From the NCBI GenBank assembly GCA_903813345.2, contig CAIIXF020000009.1, forward strand, positions 15,215,759-15,279,758: a stretch of 64,000 nucleotides of DNA, given 5' to 3'. This document shows positions 35,801-47,734 of this stretch, in pieces. Numbering within the stretch: position 1 is the stretch's first letter; every line of letters starts with the position of its first letter. The DNA is from Owenia fusiformis (Eukaryota; Annelida; Polychaeta; Sabellida; Oweniidae). Under the pieces are notes generated by a model that was not told where the DNA came from, did not search any database, and was given only the letters and a program-made list of their open reading frames with translations. Position numbers and translations under genes: made by a program.

Positions 35801-38800
35801 AAGTCTATCATTTGTTGGAATTGGTTTAGGTTTAGAATACCGGCCTGTTTCAATTCGAAGTTTGTGTGAGCTTAGTCGAAACCTGGCTATTGATTGTCTA
35901 TATTTTCTATTATCAAGTTTTGTATAAGTTTCTATGCAAAAGTCATTCTTAAAAGTGTTATATGTACGAAGTATAGGAAAGTTATAATTCATATCTGTTC
36001 TCCATATATCAACAAAGTTACTTTTCAAGGTTTTTTCAACAATAAGTGGTACTATTTCTATATTATCTAAATTATCTTGATCCTCCCAGTATTTTGACAT
36101 ATTAACTTTGTGTAAAATATCATTAACTCTTGAAGCCCAAGTTTGAAAACCAAGTTCATGCATTTCTTTTTCATAGGAGTATGCTTTATGTAGTATGTTT
36201 GTTGGGGGGAGTTTGAGAATTCTTGTCCAGTATTTTATTAATGTAGTCTCAAATTTTATTGAGAGAGGATAACGCCCCAAGTCTCCATAAATTGCAGGGC
36301 TGGCAGTTTGTCTTTTCACACCAAGAATTGATTTCATGAATCTTAAATGCACCAGTTCAAGATTATCTATATGTTTTTTTGTTTGCCATATCTCACACCC
36401 ATATGTTAGAATAGGTGTTACTAGAGTGTCAAAGAGATGTAAAGCAATATTGACTGGGACATCACCAAATTTCTTATACTGGCTTTTTATTTTGAAAATT
36501 GCCTTTCTTGATTTGTCAATTAAATATTTTGTATTTTTGTCAGATTGATTATCAGTAGTTTGGATACACCCAAGATATTTATATTCAGTAACACATTCTA
36601 TTTTTTGACCATTGAAGTTAAAGTATACATCTGTTTTCTTTGTATTATATAAGAGAACTTTTGTTTTTATTGTATTAACTATCATTCTGTAACTTTTGCA
36701 GAAATTAAATAGAGCATCGAGTTGTTTTTGAAGGCCTTCAGCAGAAGTTGATAAGTTTTAAATCATCTGCCCATAAAAAATGGTTAATCATCTCATCCTG
36801 AATCTGTACACCAGTCACTAGGTAGAAAATCAGTCAGGTCATCTAAGAAGTGATTAAATAAATAGGTGCTGAGCACACTACCTTGCATAATTCCTACCTC
36901 TGTATTAAATTTTGATGTTATACCAGATCTTAGTTTGAGACAAGCCTTTGATTTTGAATACATGCTCTTTATTATAGTAAAAATTTTACTAGAGGGGTGT
37001 ATTCCAGATTTGCATAATTTGAAAAGTAAGACGTCACGATCGATATAGTCAAACGCTTTTTTAAAGTCAATTACACATGTATAAAGAATTTTCTTTTGTC
37101 TTTTGAATTTACTTTTTATTGTTTGAAAAATAAAAATATTGTCTGTGGTTCTACTGTTTTTCTTATAGGCACCTTGGAATGGGTCTTGTAAATTAATTGT
37201 CTCAGCATTAAAGACTAATCTGTTATGGATCACTGAGTCAAAAACATTGCCTATGCAAGCTAACACATTAATGCCTCTATAATTATCTGGATTAAATTGA
37301 CTACCTTGTTTATAAATAGTGCTTAACATACCAATACTCCAGTTTTCAGGATAATCACCCTTATTAAAAATATAGTTAAAAAGTGTAGTCATTGGTACTA
37401 CCAAAGACTCACAGTTTTTTATTATGTCTGAGGGGTATCCATCAATTCCTGCTGATCGATTAGAGTTTATCTTTTTTAGGGCATTCATGACTTCTATAAT
37501 TTCTATGTTTTTATTTAGGATAGAATCTGATATGTTAAAATCCTTGTTTTCAGTTTGAGTATTATTTACGTAATCGTTTGTATATGAAATCATGTATTTC
37601 TGAATTTCATTATCAAAATACTCTATGTTTGGGGGTAGAGATAATTTTTTAAAATATTCAAGAAGTTGTTCTGGGGGGATTGGGATGTCATTAAATGTCT
37701 TACCCGGAGTGCTATTAATTAAGTTCCAGTATTTTGTAGGGTTATTTGATTTATATTCTAGAAGTGATTTACAAAGATTGCTTGAGTATTTCCTTTTTTC
37801 ACATTGTTTTACTCTATGGTATTCTTTAGTTAATAATTCTATATCATCGCTCTTTGGGTTTTCCTTAGTTATTTTATGAACTTTAGCCTTTAAATGTTTA
37901 CATCTGTCACTGAACCATAGATAAACAGGAAACTTACTTGTACGAGATTTAGTGGTTTTTGTTTCAAAAATTCCTGTTGATGCATAACCCACCACTTCTA
38001 GTAATTTTGAAGTTAGGTCATCAGATGTAAGATTTGCTATATCAGAAAAGAAGTCATCAAGTAAAATTTCGCTATTTGTATCTTCAAGTTTTGATTTGAA
38101 TTTAAACTTTTTATTTTTATCCCATTTAAAATATGTAAAGGGGTTAAGAATCTCATTTGTTTTGACTGATACTTCTTTTTGATTATTTAGTATGTCAAGT
38201 GAGAAATATAATGGTGCATGATCTGATTCTACCCTCAAGCTCATTATTTCAAAATCACTAAACAATGGAAATATGGAGGGTTGGGCTACAACATAGTCAA
38301 TAACTGTTTTACCGTTTTTATTACTTTCATCACTGTTTGATGAGTTTGTTTTTCTAGATTTTCCGTGGTATGTGAATTGACCAATTCCTTTGTCTTTGAA
38401 CATACGGCCATTGAGTATTCTCATGTCAGATGATTTACATAGCTCAAGGAAATCTCTACCGTGAGTCTGAGTGACTCCCCTCAGATTTTTGTCATTTGAT
38501 ACTCTTGGGATCTGTTTTATATATTAGTCATGTTGATTTGTACTATTTTGGTTGGTAAAAGGTAATTCACCATCTGAGCCTTCAATTTCATCATTAAAAT
38601 CGGCTAATTCAGCGGTACGCGAGTTCATGTCACCACACAAAATGACTTTTCCAATAGTTTGGTAATAAGCTATAGATTCTTCTAAGACATCAATATTGTT
38701 AGAACCAGCGAGACCATCGTATACTGATCCCTTGAAGGGTATGTATGCAAAACATATGAATATATGGCTTTCTGTCTTATAGAATTCTGATCTAATTTTT

Positions 38801-41800
38801 ATCCATATAAAAAAATCATGAGTTTGGGGCATTAATTCTACACCTCTTTTAAAAATATCATTTTTTACAAGAATAGCAAGTCCTCCTGAATAAACATTTA
38901 CATGGTTAGTGTTACAACGCGTTTTACGAGCTAAATTTATACATTCAAAACCTGCTAAAGTAAAAGTGTCATCAGGAGAAAGCCAGGTTTCACTAAGTAA
39001 ACAAATTGAATACTTGTTCATCAAATCAAAAAGATCACTACCATCATGTAATTTACCTGAAAGTCTATTTATGTTCCACACTAGAACTGAAAAAGTGTCA
39101 TGTGGATTTGTACACACTTTGTTTTCAAAAGATGGTTCATACTGGACGTTATTATTTGAATTGCACAGATTGTCATTGCTTAATGTATTTACATCATTCT
39201 GGTATCTTATAAATGGTGTAGAACAGTCTTCCTGTACTATTGTACTACACTGCTTTTTGTCTAAAATCTGGTCATTTTTAGACCCCTGTGAGGGTGGTTA
39301 TTCACTGATCTATTCCTGACAGTCTCAGCATAGCTTACAGGTATGTTGACTATTGACAGCATTGCATCAACAAGGCGGTTACGTCCAATGTTGTTGAAGT
39401 GTAGTCTGTCACTAAATAGCACATCCATGTTAGGTTCTTGCACTGTCGATTTGTTGAGATCATTTATGTTGATGAATCTGAAGCCTCTGTTCTGCGCAAA
39501 AATTTCCATATAGCTGGTCTCTTAGGGGCTCTGCTTTTGTGCAGGTGGGTTTACTGGGTGGTGTCATTGACTGTGGGAGAGAATTATTAAAGATGTCACA
39601 TCCCATATTTTGTAGCTTCTGTACTAGGACAGTGTTTTTTCTATGTTGTGTACTCAGATCTGCTTTCAGGCCTTGTATTGTAGTAATATGATGTTTCTCA
39701 TTTTGTTCGTAAAGTTCGAGTTTTGTTGATATGTCTCTTATCTCTTCATTATGAAGAAGTTTATTGGCAGTGGTATCATCCTCACGTTGCTTATCTGATG
39801 CATTTAGTCGAGACTGTAAGTCATTTAGTCTCGCATTCAGGTCAGAAAAGTGTTGGGTATATTTGGCATTGACTTCTTCTAGTTGTTTCTCCAGTGAAAT
39901 AACCCTTGAACGTAGCTTTTTGTTTTGGTTCTGTATCTCTAGATTGGGAGATGGGTTGGCAATGTTAGATGTTTTAGGGGGTTCTGATTTCTCTGATGTG
40001 GGAGGGGGATTGGCTTGGGTAGGTGTGATAGCACTAAGTAACAGTTCTCCTTCCTCTGGTTGAGAAGTAATTTGCTCATGTTGCTGAGGCTGTATTAGTT
40101 CGGGGTCCTGTTGTGTTTCTGGGATAGTTGTTGGTTGCAGAATTGACTGTGATATCCCTGGTTGTTCAACATCTGTTTGAGTGTTCTGTACAATGGTATG
40201 TGTATCCCTATTGAGGAAGAAAATTATGCTGTCTTCTCCAATATCAATGTCATTGGCTATATCAGTTGAGTTGGGTGTGTCTAACTCACTAAACATATCA
40301 TTTTGTGTTGAAGTTTCATAACCATTCGGTGTAGATGAAGATGTAGGGGCATTAAGGTGGTTAGGTGTTCCCAGTGATGCAATTGTACCTTTAATAAGGT
40401 AAAAATCATTTTCCCGCCAATCTTCAAGTTCTTCTCCACTGATTGTGATTACTCCAGAGTCACTAACATCCATGGATATGTAATCTTGTATTGATATCCG
40501 AGTACTATGTTCCAGACGTTTTGAGGTTGAGGTCATTCCTTTGTTCTTGTAGAATTGGGTGAATGCCTCAATCCATAGTAAGATTCTCTCAGTATAGAAC
40601 CCAAGGTTCTGGTAGTCATCATCAAGTTCTAATGTACCTGAGTTTTTGAGATCACGGTACTCTAAGTTCTCATGTAGGATTTCAGGATTTTTCTTTAGAG
40701 TCCTTATATTCTGTTTTCTTAGATTTCTCTTTTCCTTCCCTTTTATATCAGGGGATGAGAATGTCTTTGCACATGTGTGTTTAGGTCTTTCTATAATGCC
40801 ATTAGCCATAATTAAGATCAGCCTTAATATTTAGAGTACATTGTTAGTAGTTGTTAATCCTATAATCCTATAAGTGGCTATATACAACAACATGTATATT
40901 GTTGATAAACAAAGGTTTGTTTTGGCTGTTCCATTTGGTATATCTTTCTTATAACCGAAAATGCACCAAACGAAACACATGTCAAATTCTCTGGATTTTT
41001 GCGACTATTTGATTGAGCGATTTTTTTTTTAATTTGCCAGCTTGTTTCGTTATTAAAAATATATATTCATAGTAGTATTGGTAATAGTAGTTCACTCTTG
41101 CAATGTTATTGCAGGTATGCGCACTTCATGTGACTGAGAGAGCACGTGCTAGAATCCTTAAGAATGGAGGAGAACTGATCACTTTGGACCAGTTGGCACT
41201 GAAGGCACCCAAGGGACAAAACACAGTTCTTTTACAAGGTAATTCATTATCAATACTTGAGACAATACTTAAAACCTGGCATGGTTAAGAAAACATTGGT
41301 AGACCGTCCATTTTAAATGTTGCTTAATTTTGAATCTGTTTAAAGATGTCATTTTAAAAGCAAAAAAGGCTCCAAAACGTAATAAAATATGTAGTTTGGA
41401 TGTTCATTTATGTCTGTGGATTATATTTTATACCACAAACACTTATAAATACCTGAAATTTGCAATAAAAGTGCCCAAAAATTGTTGTTTCGAAATTCCC
41501 CATTTTTCCTGTATAGCGCTAGTCACGTGACCCTTACGCGTAGCAGTAGTATTACAGATATTACAGTACATATTTCAACATGTTCAATATGGCAAACATC
41601 AGCGATTCTGACTCCCGGGTTCTGGGAAATGGCTATATTTAAATCGGCGAGAGGGTGTTATTAAGGAGGACAATTTAAGGAGGGGAAATATGTCCAAGTA
41701 TGCCAGTAAAAGAGCAGAAATGGACTTTAGACAAGTACTATGACGGAGAATCAACTAAAAAAATGTGCGTTCTGGAATGAAGACCCGTTGCCATTGACTG

Positions 41801-43502
41801 AGAATCCCAGCGATCCTATAATCCTACTCAGTTTGAATTTAGACGCGGAAAACAGGTTATGAAAACGGGCTCTCTGCAAAGTTATCAAATTTAGAAAATA
41901 TGGATCTTGTTTTTGAGTGGCTTAACAAGCATTCGGATACAAGACTTGGCGGTATCTCTTGTCAAATACACGCAGACTTGCAGTAAATTGGCCATTGCAT
42001 ATTGCAAAATCAGATCGTCAAATTAATCGCTTCGTTTTTAAACGTATGCTTCATATCTTCATCCAAAACTTTAGGATTCGATAGAGAAAAGTTAAAACTT
42101 GTACAGGAAGAAATGGGAGATCCTACCTTAATTTAGAATCGCTGATTTCTCTGGACAAATTCCGAGAAGAAATTGTTCAACATCGCGATCAGCTCAGACT
42201 AAACTTACATGTCGTGCATGTCACTCTGAACTCACGTGATAAAATACGGCATTTTGATTGGTTACTACTCGTGTTGTCATGACGCGAAAAACAATAGTAA
42301 ACACTGAATATGTTAATGAACTGTCATATATGGAGCAATTGTCTTTCTGATTGGTTAACTTTACACGCCTCCTAAATGAATATAGTAGTCGTAGTAAATG
42401 ATTCATTGATAACTCTGAAAGTGGGCGTGACCAGCTTTATTAATGGCCTCGCAAGAAGAGGTTGAAATATCGGCAGTTTGATACTGATATGGTCTACGAT
42501 AGACCAAAATTGACTGCCCCGCGTCATATGTCACGTGAGTCTATATTTGTTGAAAAATGAAAGAGATAGTGACACTTTTTAATCTTAAGTTAATACCAAT
42601 ATTACAAACACATATCTATTTTTTTCATTAAATATTTATTTCTTCATTATACATACATTTGTTTTACACTGCATTGATTTATTTTTGCAAAACCTTTGCT
42701 ATTAGATCTTTAATGTTCAAATCCTCTTGTCAATGGCATGACCAATCTGTGTAGTGATTGATTGTGAATAAAACTGAGGTATATCAATGGTGGATTTCGT
42801 CTTCGGTGCCAAGTTAATAACATAACTTGGGTCTATCCTTACAATCCACAACACAAAAAAGGTTTCGGTTGATTTAAGGATTTAAGCCCTGGACTCTTGT
42901 GCAATGTGGAATGACTTTGCACAAGATGCAGAGCATGGAGTGTTAATTTTAGGAAACAACACCCTGAAAGTAATGGTCATTACACAATGCATTGATTCTT
43001 GGGCTTAAATTCTTTTCACACATTGCAAAATATTTCCTACAAAATCATTTAAAATTTTTAATGAAGCTTTTTGCAAGAGTCAAGCTGGCAAAATATCAAT
43101 TCAATCTGTAGAGTCCAGTCATCACCATGACAACCGTTTAACTAGTGACTATGAGATATGTAATGGAATGCAGTTTCGTGAAATAACATTTTTTGATTGA
43201 CTGTAATTGGACACACCTTGCCTTTATGTGTAAATCTGTAGTTATTACCAAGCAAGCAATTTGTATCTCTGCATTAGTCCATAAACTATGTGTTTAAAAT
43301 ATTAAATTCTGTGTAATTTTAATTATAAAAAATGTATTTGTGTTTGATGGTTCCAGGTCCCCGTAAGGCCCGTAGCGCATACAGTCACTTTGGCAAGGCC
43401 CCTGGATTGCCCCACAGCCACACCAAACCATTTGTACGAAGCAAAGGCAGGAAATTTGAGCGTGCTCGTGGTCGTCGTAGCAGCAGAGGATACAAGAAAT
43501 AA
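29861..43502 (+). CDS. RPL18: 60S ribosomal protein L18 (eL18), complete
   Basis: Exons: 29861-29863 (the ATG alone), 29995-30081, 31033-31140, 33917-34015, 41115-41238 and 43357-43502. They total 567 nt and 188 residues, the same length as human RPL18. Every join is AG/GT and in phase. Diagnostic stretches are [78 protein letters not shown], then [20 protein letters not shown] and SSRGYKK. It is a component of the large cytosolic ribosomal subunit. The exon-1 layout (ATG followed at once by a GTGAGG donor) is common in ribosomal-protein genes. AATAAA lies at 43566-43571. The 7.1-kb intron 4 holds an antisense LINE. Nothing suggests a pseudogene. Confidence 0.97.
30398..30943 (+). mobile_element. 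Near-full-length palindromic foldback element, 8-bp TSD
   Basis: Ends TTATCCCGTTCCCGGACTA are perfectly inverted, and target duplication GCTATTCC is exact (30390-30397, 30944-30951). Similarity between arms continues through TTTGCCTGT.CGATTACAAC and an inner pair TTGTCTGGGT.TATCGGCAGA, so most of the 546 bp can fold back on itself. It lies in RPL18 intron 2. The 115-codon ORF inside is not a gene. Confidence 0.85.
32235..32437 (+). mobile_element. Small TIR element with AAGTGGGTGCA repeats
   Basis: CAGTGTTCTCCCCAG and inverted TAGTGATCTCCCCAG bound about 200 bp holding four copies of a GTGGGTGCA word. TIR style is hAT-like; a target duplication was not found. Confidence 0.5.
32537..32998 (+). 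mobile_element. PIF/Harbinger-type MITE, 33-bp perfect TIRs
   Basis: TAA flanks both sides (32534-32536, 32999-33001). The ends GGCCAAAGGACTTGGATTAT... are perfectly inverted for 33 bp, up to GCGTCC. A 3-bp TWA target and GGCC-starting ends fit PIF/Harbinger. The 88-codon minus ORF inside has no known domain. Confidence 0.8.
33129..33555 (+). mobile_element. MITE family member, AGATGCGAGTAG ends
   Basis: AGATGCGAGTAG and inverted CTACTCGCATCT bound about 427 bp. Internal phrases (TTTTCTTTGAAAATGTGACTT, GATTCCCCAT, AGCCACCTGGTGGCGA) recur at 61315-62575 in an SNX8 intron, showing a dispersed family. No clear TSD. Confidence 0.7.
34016..34839 (+). other. RPL18 intron 4, left part, nothing recognised
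   Basis: Unique-looking AT-rich intron between exon 4 and the 3' end of the antisense LINE. Confidence 0.5.
35252..35742 (+). mobile_element. hAT MITE nested in the LINE, perfect 8-bp TSD
   Basis: TAGGGCTGCCATC at the left and its inverse GATGGCAGCCCTA at the right bound 491 bp. The duplication GTTTTTTA is exact on both sides (35244-35251, 35743-35750). The interior has repeated GTCGA words and no transposase. It is younger than the LINE it interrupts. Confidence 0.9.
35743..36786 (-). pseudogene. LINE ORF2 C-terminal part (RT catalytic end onwards)
   Basis: At about 36755-36785 the minus strand reads [10 protein letters not shown], the RT catalytic Y/F-A-D-D block with W in the first place. 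Downstream come [18 protein letters not shown] and [11 protein letters not shown], standard RT thumb-side motifs. Near the end [17 protein letters not shown] is a CCHC-like metal-binding motif. It is out of frame with the preceding RT block, and its reading frame runs on artificially into the nested MITE. Confidence 0.8.
36793..38424 (-). pseudogene. LINE ORF2 middle part: endonuclease end and RT fingers/palm
   Basis: 543 codons. [11 protein letters not shown] is the last catalytic block of an AP-type endonuclease. RT blocks follow in order: [19 protein letters not shown], then [17 protein letters not shown] (motif A with catalytic Asp), then [14 protein letters not shown] (motif B) and FLDDL. 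The frame is lost just before the ADD block at about 36790. Confidence 0.85.
38524..39260 (-). pseudogene. LINE ORF2 start: AP-endonuclease domain
   Basis: [12 protein letters not shown] (N block), CLLSETWL (E block), GGLAILVKN and [11 protein letters not shown] (D-N block) appear in the correct order, as in APE-type LINEs. The stop at 38524 separates it from the rest of the endonuclease. The frame can be read open from about 39260, before the first ATG at 39117. Confidence 0.85.
39261..40809 (-). pseudogene. LINE ORF1: coiled coil plus remnant SGNH/GDSL end
   Basis: 40809-39460 encodes 449 aa: a basic N-terminus, a Pro/Thr/Gln-rich middle, and a coiled coil at about residues 290-405 (heptads around [20 protein letters not shown]). 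An overlapping frame (39509-39261) continues with [10 protein letters not shown] and [14 protein letters not shown], which looks like the D..H block of SGNH hydrolases found in CR1/L2-type ORF1 proteins. The nucleophile GDS and central blocks are not present, so the esterase is truncated and frameshifted. Confidence 0.6.
41239..43356 (+). other. RPL18 intron 5
   Basis: No exon or clear RNA. CACGTGA words near 41525 and 42533 flank a GC-richer, possibly transposon-derived stretch with fragmented ORFs that I could not place in a family. 42550-43350 is plain AT-rich intron. Confidence 0.4.
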
Positions 43503-43565
43503 ACTATTTAACATGGACTGTTGTACTGACTTATCTTGTATGCTGAGCCTTTGTCCTTGTAATGG

Positions 43566-43571
43566 AATAAA
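43566..43571 (+). other. RPL18: RPL18 polyadenylation signal
   Basis: AATAAA 64 nt after the RPL18 stop codon; the sequence downstream soon becomes unrelated. Confidence 0.8.
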
Positions 43572-43789
43572 ATGCTCATTAAGTGGAATCTGTAGTCACG
43601 TTTTTTGAGTGAAGTGTCTAAGCATGCTTCTGTTGAGTCATTCGTTTGTCAGCCTGAGGATTCCAAGATTATATTAATTTAAAGGTCTCTGTACACTGTG
43701 TACAGTTTCTCTGTATATTGATGTTGGATCACCAATTTTGAAGCAGTTTAATGTTAATACCAAATAGTTATTATTCAATCAAACATAGT

Positions 43790-44985
43790 TTGAGATGGAT
43801 AAAGGGATGCCGTTCCTTTTTCTGTCTGGGTAAAAACTCAAATACCAGATGACCGATTGGATTCCAAATTTTATAGGCTGGTGCCTTAGGATAAGACCTC
43901 TGTTTGAAAAGGAATTTCGAAGGTGTCATTTTACGTAAATAATGTAATCTTAAATAATGGTAACTCGGATACCAGTCAACGGATTTGGTTCAAATTTTAT
44001 AGGGTGATGTCCTTAGGATATAGGACTTTATACAATAAGATTGAAACATCCTCCAAAACATTGCTTACTTTGAATAGTATTTCTTGCTTTTCTCGTAACA
44101 GCAAAAATTGTGAAAAGTGTGTAATGGCCACCATTTTTATCTAAAAGTTACTCTCTCTTTAAGATTCACTGAAAGCCACCTCATAACTATATCCCCCATG
44201 TAAAAAATTAAAATTAGTTCCGTAGGTACTTGGCTCATATGGTGTACCTGTACCTGTACAATTTGAAGCAAATTGATGGAATACTTGTGCAGTTATAACC
44301 AAAAAACTGAAAACCTAATTTGCATAGAATATAATTTGTGGCCATTTTGAATCTTTACGACATATTTTGTTGAAATGTGTAGACATTATTGATATAAACC
44401 TAGAAATAAACGTACCTGAACAATTTCAAGCAAATTGATGGAATACTTGTGGAGTAATAATGAAAAAATAGTTGAAAACTTGATTTTTCTCCAATTGAAG
44501 TGGCGGCCATTTTGAATCTTTGCAACATAGTTTACCAAACTTGTAGACATCTAGGAATAAAGGTACCTGTATGATTTCAAGCAAATTGAGGGAACACCTG
44601 TGGAGTTATGACCAAATATGAAGCTGAAAACCTGATTTTTCCCAATAAAAGTGGTCGCCATTTTGTGACACTTGTTTTGCCGAAACTTGAAGGCAATATT
44701 GATAATGTATAAATTAAGGTACCTGTACTATTTGAAGCAAATAGGTGAAAAACTTGTGGAGTTATAACGAAAACAAAGCTGAAAACCTGCTTTTTGCCCA
44801 ATAAAAATGGCCGCCATTTTGAAACAAAATGAGCTTTTGAAACACCACAATTGACGACCTTATTTAGACACATTTTAAAAGTGAACTCGTTCCAATTGGA
44901 GCTACCAATGTTTTTACAGACAGACGAATGGACAGACAAGTGAGTGATAACAATAGCTCACCCATGTGAGCTCATAAAAATGACT
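43790..44985. repeat. Degenerate ~130-190-bp repeats with GGCCGCCATTTT words
   Basis: Phrases such as ATTTGAAGCAAATTGATGGA, TGTGGAGTTATAACGAAAA and GGCCGCCATTTTGAA recur five or six times, ending in AATAGCTCACCCATGTGAGC, a small palindrome. It resembles the style of the 15088-15775 repeat. The 120-codon minus ORF is not credible. Confidence 0.65.
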
Positions 44986-46010
44986 AGGTTATATTTCAGT
45001 CTCATCACCATTTTTACACCAATTCATAGCCTACATCCTCATCTATTTTGTGTTGAAAAAATCAAGATTGGTTGAAAAATAAGAGAAATTGAGGTGCAGT
45101 GGTACTTAACATTAAATGACAAAACAGGAAGTGACAAAAATTGGGAATTTTTCGACATTTTTTGAACAAAGAACAGAGTTCTGTTTGACCTCCAGTCAAT
45201 TCAAATAATTACACATATCATTTACTGGACCAGGATCAAAACGTCCATGGTAAGAATGACACTAAACATGATGAAATAACTTTTTCAGGCCGCTGAAAAT
45301 GTGATGGATACGCCCCATCAAGTCTATGACTACAAACGTGAAGTTTCATTCTAAACGCCATTCGAATTGTTTAGAATCAATCAATTATTTAGTCTTTACT
45401 GGGATATGAATCGGCTCAGGGGCGTGGGAAGGTGTAAATTCAACACTACGCCAAAAAATGAAACATATTTTGTCAAATCTACATCAAAACGCCTATTTTA
45501 TGTAAAACGTCATTTTATGGCAATACCTTTCTAATGTGCTTAAAATGTTCGAATGTTTTCATCCATATAAAATCACCAAGGAAAATCGATCTTTTAAATC
45601 TCGACACAACTCATTCTCACGTTTCTGAGTAAATGCTATTTTTCTGGAACGATATAGACGAATTTCCAGATAACAATCAATGAGAGATTTTAACCATTTC
45701 TGAATAATTGAATTTAGATACATATTATTGGCCTATAATTCCATTGTGTATCGTGCAATACGACAATACAGATTAGAGAAACTAGTATGATCAATCGATT
45801 TAAAGAAACATTCGTGATCAATGATACAATTAACCCAAATGTCTGCAATATTTTTAAAACACTAATTCGCAAGACCAAATACCCTCTCCCCCTCAAATCG
45901 AGGTCAATGTGACTTGGGGGTGCCAAAAATGCTATATTTCCTAAAATAATAATCTTGGAACATGCACAAAAATTGCAAAGATAATAAGTAAGTAGAAAAA
46001 ACAGTTTTTC
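44986..46010. other. Intergenic, nothing recognised
   Basis: AT-rich, with only short unsupported ORFs. Confidence 0.45.
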
Positions 46011-47348
46011 TCTCAAATTCGTAAACTGGTAAAGAGAACGCGATTTACGAATACATGTATTTGGCGAAATTGTAGTTTACTTTTAAAATTCAAAAGATAG
46101 TCAATTAGTGGCTCGATTTTTATGAAATAAAGCATGTTGGAAATGGAATTCAATCTCTCAAAGATTATTTACCAAACAGAGCAATAATGAATACTTTTCA
46201 CAATTTATGCACAATGAGAAAATATGACTAAAGAACGGGAAAGAAAGGAAAGTTAATCAGCCTTCTTTAATCCCACTTGTCAACACTACGCGCTGGCGTT
46301 TTGGCGAGATGAAGTCGAACGAATGCAAAGGTAGTGGACGCCACAGTTCAACGATATCTTCCACCGCTTATTGGGGGAACAGTCATGAAACCGAAATCCC
46401 CGTAACCTTTCCTTAAGCGGTGGAAAATATCGTTGAAGCGTGATACCATGGGCTTTCTGAAATTCGTAAACTGGTAAAGAGAACGCGATTTACGAATACA
46501 TGTATTTGGCGAAATTGTAGTTTACTTTTAAAATTCAAAAGATAGTCAATTAGTGGCTCGATTTTTATGAAATAAAGCATGTTGGAAATGGAATTCAATC
46601 TCTCAAAGATTATTTACCAAACAGAGCAATAATGAATACTTTTCACAATTTATGCACAATGAGAAAATATGACTAAAGAACGGGAAAGAAAGGAAAGTTA
46701 ATCAGCCTTCTTTAATCCCACTTGTCAACACTACGCGCTGGCGTTTTGGCGAGATGAAGTCGAACGAATGCAAAGGTAGTGGACGCCACAGTTCAACGAT
46801 ATCTTCCACCGCTTATTGTGGGAACGGTCATGAAACCGATATCCCCGTAACCTTTCCTTAAGCGGTGGAAAATATCGTTGAAGCGTGATACCATGGGCTT
46901 TCTGAAATTCGTAAACTGGTAAAGAGAACGCGATTTACGAATACATGTATTTGGCGAAATTGTAGTTTACTTTTAAAATTCAAAAGATAGTCAATTAGTG
47001 GCTCGATTTTTATGAAATAAAGCATGTTGGAAATGGAATTCAATCTCTCAAAGATTATTTACCAAACAGAGCAATAATGAATACTTTTCACAATTTATGC
47101 ACAATGAGAAAATATGACTAAAGAACGGGAAAGAAAGGAAAGTTAATCAGCCTTCTTTAATCCCACTTGTCAACACTACGCGCTGGCGTTTTGGCGAGAT
47201 GAAGTCGAACGAATGCAAAGGTAGTGGACGCCACAGTTCAACGATATCTTCCACCGCTTATTGTGGGAACGGTCATGAAACCGATATCCCCGTAACCTTT
47301 CCCTAAGCGGTGGAAAATATCGTTGAAGCGTGATACCATGGGCTTTCT
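46011..47348. repeat. Three tandem copies of a 445-bp unit with an internal stem-loop
   Basis: Units start near 46013, 46458 and 46903 (AAATTCGTAAACTGGTAAAG) and are almost identical. Each ends with an inverted pair, TTCAACGATATCTTCCACCG...TTA and TAA...CGGTGGAAAATATCGTTGAA, that can form a stem of about 22 bp around a 50-bp loop. Very few changes separate copies, so the duplication is recent. Confidence 0.95.
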
Positions 47349-47734
47349 GGTTATACTGATCAGTGTAGATGCCATGATTTTAAAAAACAGTAAAACACCG
47401 AATTGTGACGTTTTTCAATCGGAAACATGGAATATACTTTTTAAGGTGTTGATGATCAATGTTATCTAATTTTATTTTCAAGTAGCAAGTCTACACAATA
47501 TTGGAGCAAGACTTCTTCCTTAATAATTAATGTTAAACGAACCGAAAAGATCCACTGACAGGTATAAACTTCTTTCAGATGATGTCATAAATTGATAGGC
47601 AAGTCACGAAACGAGTAAAACATATAATAATGTAAAGAAAAGAAAATGTTACTCTTGACTCAATTTGTCACTTGTCTTGCCGCCTCTTGGAATTATTTCT
47701 ACATCATTTGAATAAAACCGATCATTGTCATGCA

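Larger units (their letters stand above)
34840..40830 (-). mobile_element. Broken ~6-kb non-LTR retrotransposon (LINE), antisense in RPL18 intron 4
   Basis: Read on the minus strand, it has an ORF1-like coiled-coil protein, an SGNH-type fragment, an AP-endonuclease, a reverse transcriptase, a C-terminal CCHC-like region and a 3' end near an AATAAA (34852-34858). Order and motifs suggest the CR1/L2/jockey assemblage; the exact clade is uncertain. Frameshifts split ORF2, ORF1 seems internally deleted, and a hAT MITE sits in the 3' part, so it is inactive. Confidence 0.85.

Noticed and set aside
41510-42540. Complete DNA transposon with CACGTGA ends in RPL18 intron 5
   Set aside because: The end words are short and not convincingly inverted beyond about 8 bp; the frames inside are broken and unplaced.
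43390-43608. 72-codon + strand ORF over RPL18 exon 6
   Set aside because: It is an out-of-frame shadow of the RPL18 last exon.
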